A DNA stretch of 64,000 nt, taken from contig NZ_CP081155.1 of NCBI RefSeq assembly GCF_025141175.1, positions 1,331,001 through 1,395,000 of the forward strand. The letters run 5' to 3'. The notes under the pieces were generated by a model. That model was not told where the DNA came from, searched no databases, and saw nothing but the letters and a program-made list of their open reading frames with translations. This document shows positions 32,914 through 40,980 of this stretch, in pieces. A program made the position numbers and the translations under genes. Every line of letters starts with the position of its first letter. Position 1 is the first letter of the stretch. The DNA is from Jannaschia sp. M317. GTDB lineage: Bacteria; Pseudomonadota; Alphaproteobacteria; Rhodobacterales; Rhodobacteraceae.

Positions 32914-33984
32914 GTGGCCGATTTCAATCAGCAGATTCAAGAAAGCCAGAAACAGGTCACGGCGGCACAGTCCAAAATCTCGGAGATTACGAGCCGGATC
33001 GAAGCAGCACGCGCCAAGCTGGATCAGGGCATCACCATCGACGTGGAAAACGCCACGTTGGAGGATGTGCACGCCCATACCGACACGATGAACGCAAACA
33101 TCGCCGAGTTGATCATGGGGCTGGACGATGTGACGGCGGGGTTCTCCAAGGACTTCGACGAGATGCGGTCCAAGACGGGATGGGAAAGCTTCGTCGGCAT
33201 TTTCGCCTCCGGCAAGTCGGAAGCGATGCGTCAGGAGCGGCTGCGGTCGGCGTCGATCGACGACAAGTTGCAGGACCTGATCTCCAAGTCCGACACGATC
33301 ACCCAGTTGCTGCAAAGCCAGTTGGCGATGCTGAACAACCAGCGCACCAAGGTGGAAACCAACCTTTCCGGCACCCTTGATGATCGAGAGGCCGCCGTGG
33401 CGGAGCTGGAACGCATCCGGGCAGAGATCCTGGCCATGGACCCGCGCCTGATCGAGTTGGAAAACAAGATCTCGGTCGAACAGGACGCCACCGCGCGCAC
33501 CCAACTGGAAAGCGATCTGGCCGAGGCCAACACACGTCACAACGAATTGGTGCAGGCCGAACAGGTGGCGCTGGCCCGGTCGCAGACGCTGGAGCGCTAT
33601 ATCGAAAAGGGCAAGACCTGGGTGGACAGCCTGCAGAACCAGGCGGCGACGCAGATGGTGCTGATCAACAAGCTGGAAACGGACACCAAGCAGCGGGTCG
33701 TGTTGTACGACGCCTTGTCCAAATCGCTGAAGACCGCGCAGCAGCAGGACGTGGCGCACCGGATCAACGAAATCGGCGTGAAAACCGATCAGGAGGCGCA
33801 GCAGGCGATGGCCGCGATCGGGGCCGCAACCAACAGCCGGATGGCCGAAATGCTGGAAGCACACGAAGACCACATGGTCTTCGCCCGCGACGTGCTGGAG
33901 GCCAAGGCCAAGGCGGACGAACGCTTTGCCCGCCGCTTTCAGGCAATTGTCGAGAAGCACGACAAGAACCTTTATGGCGGATGA
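32914..33984 (+). CDS. long coiled-coil protein heading the unknown cluster
   Basis: 356 residues, cysteine-free, rich in Gln, Ala, Glu and Asp, and almost wholly helical (FNQQIQESQKQVTAAQSKIS; DREAAVAELERIRAEILAMD). The general pattern, a short N-terminal region, a long central coiled coil and helical C-terminus (LINKLETDTKQRVVLYDALS), resembles TelA/KlaA-type toxic-anion-resistance proteins, but that is a resemblance, not an established match. I chose the GTG at 32914 because GGGAGG stands eight bases upstream; the longer in-frame ATG at 32704 would overlap the divergent peptidase gene. No signal peptide or membrane helix. Confidence 0.85.
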   Translation: MADFNQQIQESQKQVTAAQSKISEITSRIEAARAKLDQGITIDVENATLEDVHAHTDTMNANIAELIMGLDDVTAGFSKDFDEMRSKTGWESFVGIFASGKSEAMRQERLRSASIDDKLQDLISKSDTITQLLQSQLAMLNNQRTKVETNLSGTLDDREAAVAELERIRAEILAMDPRLIELENKISVEQDATARTQLESDLAEANTRHNELVQAEQVALARSQTLERYIEKGKTWVDSLQNQAATQMVLINKLETDTKQRVVLYDALSKSLKTAQQQDVAHRINEIGVKTDQEAQQAMAAIGAATNSRMAEMLEAHEDHMVFARDVLEAKAKADERFARRFQAIVEKHDKNLYGG

Positions 33985-34054
33985 GGCGGTGACAGAGTTT
34001 CCGCCGGAAATCCTGGCCAGGACCCTCGCCGAAGACGTTGCGCGGCACCCATGA
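33974..34054 (+). CDS. 26-codon micro-ORF linking two genes
   Basis: It starts with an ATG inside the last codons of the coiled-coil gene (11-nt overlap) and ends at a TGA that overlaps the ATG of the next gene (ATGA). The peptide begins MADEAVTEFPPEILARTLAE and ends DVARHP; it is acidic and would form a short helix. The next gene has no evident Shine-Dalgarno sequence, so ribosomes finishing this frame would re-initiate there. It may encode a peptide or serve only as a coupling leader. Confidence 0.55.
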   Translation: MADEAVTEFPPEILARTLAEDVARHP

Positions 34055-35166
34055 CGCTGAAGGAAGACCTGATCCGCGACCACGCGGGCCTGCAGGAAAA
34101 CCGGCAGGCACGGCGCTATTTCGCGAAGTTCGAGACGATCCTGTCGCATCTGCCCCGCGTCGCCGCCGAGATGGAGCGGGACGGGCGATTGACCCGCCGC
34201 GAGTTGGAGGTGCTGGGCCTGCACCTGACCGCGTTGGGCCGGACCTTTCGGGCCTTGTCGCACAAGTATCTGATGACCGGGCGCGACACCGGCGTGTTTC
34301 TCGGCTCGCTCACGGTCGACCGCTCCGCCTCCGGGTTTCCGGTGATGCGGGAGTTGATGTCCATGGCCTCTGACGCGGCGCAGGCGGGCGGGGTCGAGGA
34401 CCGCATTCCCGAGCCGGAGGAGCTGAAGGAGGCGATGCTGGCCGCAATCCTGGGCGAGCGACGCATTCCGACGGATCTGCAATATGCCATGTCCCAGCGG
34501 CTGTATCGGGACCTGCTGCTGGATGGCGCGCTGTTCTGGCCACGCAACGATGTCGTGCTCAGGGGGCTGACCTCTGAGCCGCGGGTTTACCTGATGCACT
34601 GGTCGGCCTGGGACGGACAGCGCAACCTGCCGGTGATCTGGATGATGGAGGTGGAGGACGTGGGCCGCACGCCCTTGCGCGACGACTTCGCGCGGCTGGC
34701 GCGGGTGCAGGGGCATCTGATGGCCCAGGCCCTGCCCGAGTTGAAGCTGCTGACCGTGGCCAAGGGGTTCGACGATGATTTCGACCAGCTGCAGCCCAAA
34801 CGCCTGCGACGGCTGACCGTGGGGCCGATGTATTCCTCGGCCTACACGCGCCAGACCGAGGGGCTTGGTGCCGTGATGGAGGCCGCGCGCGCCCCGGCGG
34901 GCGAGGATTGGGCGCTGGCCTGGACGTTGGAGACGCTGGAAGCGGAGCGGACACGCAGCGAAAGAACCGGATGGTTTTCCTCTGCGGAGCGGGCCGTCTG
35001 GGCGTTGGAGCCGTTGGTCGGGGCCGAGACCGGCGCCACACGGATCGAGCGTGCCGCCATCCTGCCCGAGCGGATCTATCAGGCCCTCGTGGAAAGTGGC
35101 GCGCCGGGGTTTGCGGATGTCGTCAAATATGTCGTCGGCGGCGGGCGGCTGTGGCGGGCCGGGTGA
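34051..35166 (+). CDS. uncharacterised protein of the coiled-coil/AAA+ cluster
   Basis: 371 residues with no signal peptide, membrane helix or cysteine. The N-terminal about 110 residues are helical and charged (LIRDHAGLQENRQARRYFAK), the middle has a beta-rich, Trp-containing stretch (VYLMHWSAWDGQRNLPVIWM), and GRTPLRDDFARLARVQGHLMAQ follows. I do not recognise a family. Start overlap with the micro-ORF couples it to the coiled-coil gene; the AAA+ gene follows after 88 nt. Confidence 0.82.
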   Translation: MTLKEDLIRDHAGLQENRQARRYFAKFETILSHLPRVAAEMERDGRLTRRELEVLGLHLTALGRTFRALSHKYLMTGRDTGVFLGSLTVDRSASGFPVMRELMSMASDAAQAGGVEDRIPEPEELKEAMLAAILGERRIPTDLQYAMSQRLYRDLLLDGALFWPRNDVVLRGLTSEPRVYLMHWSAWDGQRNLPVIWMMEVEDVGRTPLRDDFARLARVQGHLMAQALPELKLLTVAKGFDDDFDQLQPKRLRRLTVGPMYSSAYTRQTEGLGAVMEAARAPAGEDWALAWTLETLEAERTRSERTGWFSSAERAVWALEPLVGAETGATRIERAAILPERIYQALVESGAPGFADVVKYVVGGGRLWRAG

Positions 35167-35223
35167 ATGGGGATCACCGGGCAGGGGGGCTCTGCCCGCC
35201 GTCGCCATCGGGCGACTCCCCCC

Positions 35224-35250
35224 AGGATAGTTTGAAAGCAGAGAAGGAAC
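35224..35250 (+). repeat. GAGTATTT-type extragenic repeat, copy 3
   Basis: AGGATAGTTTGAAAGCAGAG followed by AAGGAAC is a divergent copy. Its AGAAGGA end lies directly before the AAA+ gene's ATG (35255) and is the likely ribosome-binding sequence. Confidence 0.4.
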
Positions 35251-35254
35251 GGGG

Positions 35255-37171
35255 ATGAGCCTGTCCGGAGACGCGGTGGAATTGACAGAAGCGGAAATCG
35301 TGGCCCGATACGGCGCCGCGCTGACCCTGCTGGAGGGGTTCGACCATACGCCGCGATTGGCGCGTGCAGAGGCCCCCGCGCGGGCGGAGCGGTCGCCGGG
35401 GATCGGCACAAGGTCGCGGTTTCGGTCCACCACGCCGGGGTTGGTGACACGGTCGGGGCCGCGGGCCTCTGGTGTGCATCTGCGCGAGGCTGTGGAGGGC
35501 GAAGAGTTGATCTCGCCCACGCGCGCGCACCTGTTGCTGGCGCTGCGCCGTGCGCTGGCGATTGCCATGGCCGTGGGCGGTGCAATCGAGGATCGCAGCG
35601 GCCTGGACGGGCTGAAGGCCGCGAACCTTGCCGGGCGATTGCCGTCGCAGGATGCGGGACGGTTTCGGGAATTGCTGGAGGCGGAGGCGCTGGCCGTGGG
35701 CCACGTCTTTGCCAACGCGCTGGCCTTTCTGATCGCCCCCTTGCGCGGCAGTGACACAGCCGAGGTCCCCCCGCCGGAGGAAGTGCTGACCGACAATGCG
35801 CCCGCCATGCTGGAAGGGCTGCTGTGGGAAATCGACCAGCGGATCGACGGGCTGGACGACGGCGCGATGGTCGCCACCCTGGCCGCGCAGGCGGAGTTGT
35901 TGCTGGAGAGGTTGGCCGATCGGGCGCGGGCAGCGGCACGGGCCTCGGTCTATGGCGAGGTCACATATCGGATCGAGGCAGATGACCTGACGCTGAACGG
36001 CTTCGCCCCGGCGCTGCGCGCGGCGGGCAAACCGTTGACCATGCAGTTCAAGGCCCCCCACGAGGTGGTGGGCAACCACATCGCCAAGCATCAGGCGCTG
36101 AAGCTGTCGAAGATGCTGATGGCCTATGATTTCGACCGCCGCCTGAACCCTTTTGCGGATCTGGGGGGGTTCATCTTCACCTTCATGGGCGACGGGGCGC
36201 CGGGCACGGGCAAGACCACCCTGATCCAGATGATGGCCGGGCTGATCCACGGCTATTGCGAGGTGGCGGGCTATCCGTTCCGCTACGAAAACCTGAGCAC
36301 CGACAGCATCGACAGCTACCAGGGGAAATCGGCGCAGAACGCCAAGGCCTTTATCAATGGGGTGCTGGACCCGAACGTGATCGGCTTTGGCACAATCGAC
36401 GACATTGACCAGCTGGCGGGCAAGCGCGGCGACCGGCAGGCCAGCGCGGGCCAGTTGGAAATCACCGCCGTCCTGATGGAGAGTTTCGCAGGCGCAAATA
36501 CCGTCGTGCGGGGCAACTGCACCTTTGGCATGTTCTCGAACTACCCCGAAAACGTAGACGACGCCCTGCGCCAACGGGCGGGCGCGCGGTTCCTGGTGGA
36601 CGGGCCGCAGACGCAGGCCGACTACATCGACATCCTGGCGCTGCTGCTGGGCAAGCGGCACGACATCCCGCTGGGCGACCACGACTTGTTCGCGGCCCAG
36701 GAGCTGACGCGCGCGGTGGCCGAAAGCTACGCCAAACACGCCCGTCCGGCGGAACAGCGTCTGGCCCAGGTTTTCGAAGACGTGCGCGACCGCATCGGGG
36801 ACCTGGATACGATTGCCAAGATCGGCACCTACCTGAAGGGCATCCAGGAGGCGGACGAACGCTTCACCGGGCGGGCGATCAAGAACATCACAGACGCGGT
36901 AAAGGTCCGCGCCATGGACGTGGATCTGCCGGATGACTGGTTCGAGACGGCCGACGCATTCATGCACCGGTCCTACGACGAGAAACTGGCCATGGTGTCA
37001 GAGCTGCGCGTGCCGATCACGACAGAGATGGTCCTGCAGGAGGTCAACCGCTACGCCGACAGCGAATTCCGCTATGCCGACAAATCCGACGAGGTGGCCA
37101 TCGACGCCATGGTCCGCGACATGGGCCGGGCGGAAGAGGCCAAGCGCCGCTATCTGGAGGGCAAGGCATGA
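35255..37171 (+). CDS. AAA+ ATPase with long unknown N-terminal region
   Basis: 638 residues. The AAA+ module has Walker A GAPGTGKTT (314-322, Lys320), Walker B IGFGTIDDID (376-385, Asp382/Asp383), a sensor-1-like Asn in MFSNYPENVDDALRQRAGAR with candidate arginine fingers, and a helical C-terminal part. The first about 300 residues are unrecognised, with a basic low-complexity stretch near 45-75 and three helical segments. No metal-binding or protease domain is seen, so it is probably a remodelling ATPase or chaperone for its cluster partners. The stop overlaps the following membrane-protein gene. Confidence 0.9.
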   Translation: MSLSGDAVELTEAEIVARYGAALTLLEGFDHTPRLARAEAPARAERSPGIGTRSRFRSTTPGLVTRSGPRASGVHLREAVEGEELISPTRAHLLLALRRALAIAMAVGGAIEDRSGLDGLKAANLAGRLPSQDAGRFRELLEAEALAVGHVFANALAFLIAPLRGSDTAEVPPPEEVLTDNAPAMLEGLLWEIDQRIDGLDDGAMVATLAAQAELLLERLADRARAAARASVYGEVTYRIEADDLTLNGFAPALRAAGKPLTMQFKAPHEVVGNHIAKHQALKLSKMLMAYDFDRRLNPFADLGGFIFTFMGDGAPGTGKTTLIQMMAGLIHGYCEVAGYPFRYENLSTDSIDSYQGKSAQNAKAFINGVLDPNVIGFGTIDDIDQLAGKRGDRQASAGQLEITAVLMESFAGANTVVRGNCTFGMFSNYPENVDDALRQRAGARFLVDGPQTQADYIDILALLLGKRHDIPLGDHDLFAAQELTRAVAESYAKHARPAEQRLAQVFEDVRDRIGDLDTIAKIGTYLKGIQEADERFTGRAIKNITDAVKVRAMDVDLPDDWFETADAFMHRSYDEKLAMVSELRVPITTEMVLQEVNRYADSEFRYADKSDEVAIDAMVRDMGRAEEAKRRYLEGKA

Positions 37172-37473
37172 GCCTGATCCTGCCGGTTCTCTTCCTGGCC
37201 GCGCTGGCCTGGATCGTGCCCTGGGGGCTGGGTCGGGTCCTGCCCGAAGGTCTGGGCTGGCTGATCGTCAACGGGATGATCTCGGTCGTGGCGCTGGCGG
37301 TCGGGGCGGGGGCGTTGTTCGTTCTGCTTTACGGCTCGGCAGGGGGCGTGGTCTGGCAGGAGGCGCCCTGGCACTTCGTTTCGCTGTCGGCCCGGTCGGC
37401 CATCGTCTGGGGGCCGGTACTGGTTCTGTCGCTGGCCAACCTGCCGCGCGGGTGGCGGGAGGTGGAGTGGTGA
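37168..37473 (+). CDS. small membrane protein, three helices
   Basis: 101 residues. Three hydrophobic segments are visible: about 3-20 (ILPVLFLAALAWIVPWGL), 30-55 (WLIVNGMISVVALAVGAGALF) and 75-92 (AIVWGPVLVLSLANL). The ATG overlaps the AAA+ gene stop by four nt (ATGA). No known family; its coupling suggests a membrane anchor or target of the ATPase. Confidence 0.8.
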   Translation: MSLILPVLFLAALAWIVPWGLGRVLPEGLGWLIVNGMISVVALAVGAGALFVLLYGSAGGVVWQEAPWHFVSLSARSAIVWGPVLVLSLANLPRGWREVEW

Positions 37474-37544
37474 TGGAACGTTCACGGGCCTTCCCCCCAA
37501 GCCAGCCACGGCCAGGCGATAGGGGGCCGACATGCACCGCCTGA
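37473..37544 (+). CDS. possible 23-codon micro-ORF
   Basis: An ATG overlaps the stop of the small membrane protein (TGATG), and the frame ends 13 nt inside the next gene. The peptide is Pro/Arg-rich (MERSRAFPPSQPRPGDRG...). Only the overlap supports it; the composition is also what chance gives in this DNA. Confidence 0.2.
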   Translation: MERSRAFPPSQPRPGDRGPTCTA

Positions 37545-38836
37545 TCCGCCACGGACTGATGTTCGGGGGCCTCTTCGAGGTGTCCGCCCCGGCGCTGGTC
37601 GACCGCTACAACCGCGCGTTGGCGCACCTGATCGGCAAGCGCACCGCGCTCGACAGTTTTCATATCGACCTCAGCGGGTTCTCACCCGAGGTGGGCGATG
37701 AATTCGGGGACATGGATTACCTGAACCCCGGCGGCTGCAACCGACAGATCATCCTGCTGTCCACCCAGCAGCGCCACGCCCCCCTGTTGGAGATGAAGTT
37801 CTCGACCACGCAGGACATCCTGCGCGCCTTTATCGCCGCCAACGAGGCGCAGTTGTTCACCCTGACCGCGCGGGATGCGGTGGCGGGGGAATTGCAGAAC
37901 TCCGTTTTTGGGGTGCCGGACCCGGCGCGGTTGCTCGACATCCGTTCGGTGACCGTCGAGGCGGATACCACCACCGGCATCGTGCGCGACGCCGAGGAAC
38001 TGGACCGCCTCGTTACCCGCTTCCGCGAGGAGGAGGACGCCTGGTGGGACGACGTGTTGGTGGCGCGGATGATCGGGCTGGCGCAGACGACCGGCGATGT
38101 GTCCCGCGCGCCCGTCCGGTTCGAAAGCCCGGTTTACCAGCAGGACGATTTCTGGACCGCCCATCACGGGGGCGTCTACATCTTCCGCTCGGTCGAGCAG
38201 CCGGCGGTTGTCGCGAACGCGCCCTTCCGCGCGCCGGGGGTCGAGGTTCTGGACCTGGCCGACCGGCATCTGATTGCGACCTTCCTGCGCGCCAACGGTC
38301 TGGTCCAGCCCATCGTCGAGGGCCGGGGCCAGGCGGCGGCGGGGATCCTGCGCGAAAAGCTGGACCATCTGGTGATCGACGCACTGGGAGCGATGGGCGA
38401 ACTGCCAGATCAGGTCGACGACCGCGCCCTGCGCCGTGCGATGCAGCGCCATGGCGCGGCCTTGCCCGCCGAGGTGCATTCCCTGGGCGCGATGCTGGCC
38501 TGGGCCGAGGGCCGCGGCGACTGGCCCCATATCGACAGCGGCAACGCCGCCTATTTCCACACGCTGCGCGCCGCGCCGGGGCCTTTGCGCGACCTGGTCA
38601 ACATGCTGCTGGCCGAACTGGCCCCGCAGGATTTCCGCCAACTGCACATCTGTCACAAGCCGTTGTTCTACGACCGCTACCGCCGCGCGTCCGAGCCGTG
38701 GAAGGAATGGGTCGCGGCCCGGCTCGCCAGGGACTACGCTGCGGATCGCGGCGGGGTGTGGGCGCATCTCTATGCGTCGGACGTGGCGCGGCCAATGCCG
38801 AAGGTTGCGGCCCGTGTGAAAGGACCATGGGGGTAG
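37532..38836 (+). CDS. uncharacterised 434-residue protein of the cluster
   Basis: 434 residues, no signal peptide, no clear membrane helix. Notable segments are LMFGGLFEVSAPALVDRYNR at the N-terminus, FHIDLSGFSPEVGDEFGDMD, a Trp-rich acidic stretch FREEEDAWWDDVLVARMIGL and a C-terminal HICHKPLFYDRYRRASEPWK. I do not recognise a family. AGGGGG precedes the ATG at 37532. It lies between two small membrane-protein genes. Confidence 0.82.
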   Translation: MHRLIRHGLMFGGLFEVSAPALVDRYNRALAHLIGKRTALDSFHIDLSGFSPEVGDEFGDMDYLNPGGCNRQIILLSTQQRHAPLLEMKFSTTQDILRAFIAANEAQLFTLTARDAVAGELQNSVFGVPDPARLLDIRSVTVEADTTTGIVRDAEELDRLVTRFREEEDAWWDDVLVARMIGLAQTTGDVSRAPVRFESPVYQQDDFWTAHHGGVYIFRSVEQPAVVANAPFRAPGVEVLDLADRHLIATFLRANGLVQPIVEGRGQAAAGILREKLDHLVIDALGAMGELPDQVDDRALRRAMQRHGAALPAEVHSLGAMLAWAEGRGDWPHIDSGNAAYFHTLRAAPGPLRDLVNMLLAELAPQDFRQLHICHKPLFYDRYRRASEPWKEWVAARLARDYAADRGGVWAHLYASDVARPMPKVAARVKGPWG

Positions 38837-38837
38837 A

Positions 38838-39104
38838 ATGCTGGGACTGTTGAGACTGGCCGTTGTTCTGTTGATCGGGCTGACGGTGATCTATTGGGCG
38901 CTCGTCTTCTACTTTCGGGCGGGTGAAAAGGACCGGTTGGAGAGGGAATGGGCCGAAACCCAACCGCCTCTGCCGGAGGAAACCTTTGTGCGCAACGGAT
39001 TGCGCGATTATCAGGGGTCCTTGCGTCGCAAACTGCTTTGGGCTGTCTATATCATTCCCATCAGCGCGATCTGCACGCTGATCTATTACGTGAACTACGC
39101 CTGA
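38838..39104 (+). CDS. small membrane protein, two helices
   Basis: 88 residues with an N-terminal helix (LRLAVVLLIGLTVIYWALVF) and a C-terminal helix (LLWAVYIIPISAICTLIYYV) separated by about 40 charged residues (KDRLEREWAETQPPLPEE). One nucleotide after the previous stop, so in the same operon. Unknown family. Confidence 0.82.
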   Translation: MLGLLRLAVVLLIGLTVIYWALVFYFRAGEKDRLEREWAETQPPLPEETFVRNGLRDYQGSLRRKLLWAVYIIPISAICTLIYYVNYA

Positions 39105-39116
39105 GGGGGCCTTGCC

Positions 39117-39770
39117 ATGCGGTTTGTGAAATGGGGTCTGGGCCTGGTCGTCTTTGCGGTGGCGGGTGCGTTCCTGCACTATACCCTGCCGCAGACCGAT
39201 ATCGTGCGCGTGGTGAACACCGAGGTGCAGCGCTTCGACTTCGGCGAGAATTCGATCTTCTGGGCGGGCGGTGATGTCGGGGCGGATGGCACGGCCGTCA
39301 ATCGCGACGTCCGCATCATCGAGACGGTCAAACCCAACGGCCGCCCGTCTGTCTATCGCAACGAGGACACGGGATGGGGCTGGCCGCCGTATTTCAAACT
39401 CGACAGCTCGAACCTGCAGACCGAGGCGCGCGACCTCGTGTCGACCTCCGCCGATCCGCAATGGGTGGCGCTGACGCATTACGGCTGGCGGTCGGAATTC
39501 CTGACGATCTTTCCGAACGCCGTCGGAATTCGACCTGTCGACAGTCCGGATGCGACGATCATCCCCTGGTTCAACATCATCTTCCTGACGATCCTGGCAG
39601 CCATCCTCTGGGCGATCGGCGTGCGCATCCTGAGGTTCCGACGCAACCGCATCGACCCGTTGATCGAAGATGCGGGCGAAGCCTGGGACGAAGCGGGCGA
39701 CCGGGTCGCCGCCCGCCGAAAAGGTCTGCGTGCCTGGCTGGATACCTGGAAGGGAAAGCCCCGCGTGTGA
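39117..39770 (+). CDS. DUF1523 family membrane protein
   Basis: 217 residues. An N-terminal helix (GLGLVVFAVAGAFLHYTL), a periplasmic domain with VNTEVQRFDFGENSIFWAGGD and WVALTHYGWRSEFLTIFPNA, and a C-terminal helix (IIFLTILAAILWAIGVRIL) followed by a basic tail. This matches DUF1523, a family of unknown function found in Alphaproteobacteria. Last gene of the cluster; the antiporter operon converges on it 37 nt later. Confidence 0.85.
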   Translation: MRFVKWGLGLVVFAVAGAFLHYTLPQTDIVRVVNTEVQRFDFGENSIFWAGGDVGADGTAVNRDVRIIETVKPNGRPSVYRNEDTGWGWPPYFKLDSSNLQTEARDLVSTSADPQWVALTHYGWRSEFLTIFPNAVGIRPVDSPDATIIPWFNIIFLTILAAILWAIGVRILRFRRNRIDPLIEDAGEAWDEAGDRVAARRKGLRAWLDTWKGKPRV

Positions 39771-39807
39771 GACGACCGGAGTTTTCAGATCACACCGTGA
39801 TGCAGGT

Positions 39808-40170
39808 CTAGGGCTTTGGCCCCGCTTCGTGTCTGGGCGCAACGCCAAGCTTTGCCGCCGCCGTCGGGTCGACCTTGGTCGGTGCCCAGAGGGGTACGCC
39901 CGACCGAAACGCCGCGCGCCCGATCATATGAGCCGCGACAGGGGCGGTGATCAGCAGGAACACCACGATCAGAACCGCACGCGCGATGGTCGGCGCATCG
40001 CCGATCCCCGCCGCCACGGCCAGCATGATCAGGCCAGAGGCCAAGGTCCCCGCCTTTGTGGTCGCGTGCATGCGGATCAAAACGTCCGGCAAGCGCAGCA
40101 GGCCCAGCCCCGCGATGAAGGCGAAAAACCCGCCCAGCAGGACGCAGGCCGACAGGAACAGCTCAAGCAT
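39808..40170 (-). CDS. mnhG: Mrp-type Na+/H+ antiporter subunit G
   Basis: 120 residues, three helices, with GLLRLPDVLIRMHATTKAGTL the conserved MrpG/PhaG segment. Final gene of the seven-gene antiporter operon; overlaps mnhF by 8 nt. All seven subunits are needed for activity in the characterised systems. Confidence 0.94.
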   Translation of the reverse strand: MLELFLSACVLLGGFFAFIAGLGLLRLPDVLIRMHATTKAGTLASGLIMLAVAAGIGDAPTIARAVLIVVFLLITAPVAAHMIGRAAFRSGVPLWAPTKVDPTAAAKLGVAPRHEAGPKP

Positions 40171-40504
40171 CCGGGTGCTCCTTCTCGACGGGCGTCGGGG
40201 CGATGGTCTTGCGCTCGATGAACCGGGCGAGCGCGACAGTCGCCAGAAAGCCGATCAGCGCCAGGACCACGGCCACATCGAGGAAGGCGGTAGACCCGCT
40301 CTCGAAGACGAAAAGCCCGCAGAACGCCACGATCAGAACCGTCATCGTATCCAGCGCCACGACCCGGTCGGGCAGGGACGGGCCCTTGACCAGCCGCAGG
40401 AACGACAAGACGACGCCCGCCATGACCATGACAAAGGCGGCCTGTACGGCAAAGGCCAGGATCGGCATGGATTCGATCATCGGTGTTGTGACGGCTTCGT
40501 TCAT
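40163..40504 (-). CDS. mnhF: Mrp-type Na+/H+ antiporter subunit F
   Basis: 113 residues, three helices; RLVKGPSLPDRVVALDTMTVL is the signature of MrpF/PhaF. The ATG at 40504 overlaps the mnhE stop (ATGA). A second in-frame ATG (40480) would give a length closer to short family members. Confidence 0.93.
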   Translation of the reverse strand: MNEAVTTPMIESMPILAFAVQAAFVMVMAGVVLSFLRLVKGPSLPDRVVALDTMTVLIVAFCGLFVFESGSTAFLDVAVVLALIGFLATVALARFIERKTIAPTPVEKEHPDA

Positions 40505-40980
40505 TCCAGCGCCTCCCGCACCCAGCGTTCCATGCCGTTTTCGATGTCGGATGCGATCTTTTCGGGATCGTCGGCGAACATCGCGTGCACGAACAGCGTA
40601 TTGCAATCCTCGGTGACATCCAGGCTTAGCGTGCCGGGCGTCAGCGAGATCAGGTTCGTGACCAACAGGACCTCTGCCTCGCCCTTCGCCTTCAGCGGCA
40701 CGGCCACGATGCCGGGCCGGGCCCTGTGGCGCGGGGTCAGAACGTCCCAGGCGACAGAGAGCGAAGAGATGATCAGCTCCCAGTGGAACAGCACCAGCAG
40801 CTTGGCCCATCGCCAGACCCGAACGAAGTATCCGCCGCCGCGGTTCTCGAACAGCGGCTGCACAATCCACAGCGCGAAGAACCCTACGACAAACCCCACC
40901 GCCAGGCCCGGCAAGGTAAAGGTGCCGGTCAACGCGGCCCAGGCCACGGCGAGGGTCAGGTTCATCAGAAACAGGCTCAT
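40501..40980 (-). CDS. mnhE: Mrp-type Na+/H+ antiporter subunit E
   Basis: 159 residues with N-terminal helices and the conserved cytosolic part containing TNLISLTPGTLSLDVTED, diagnostic for MrpE/PhaE. Overlaps mnhD and mnhF by four nt each. Confidence 0.94.
   Translation of the reverse strand: MSLFLMNLTLAVAWAALTGTFTLPGLAVGFVVGFFALWIVQPLFENRGGGYFVRVWRWAKLLVLFHWELIISSLSVAWDVLTPRHRARPGIVAVPLKAKGEAEVLLVTNLISLTPGTLSLDVTEDCNTLFVHAMFADDPEKIASDIENGMERWVREALE

Noticed and set aside
31807..35877. Very long open frame on the minus strand (over 1300 codons)
   Set aside because: It runs antisense across the peptidase, coiled-coil, unknown and AAA+ genes, has no domain, and its Arg/Gly/His-rich translation is the shadow of high-GC third codon positions.
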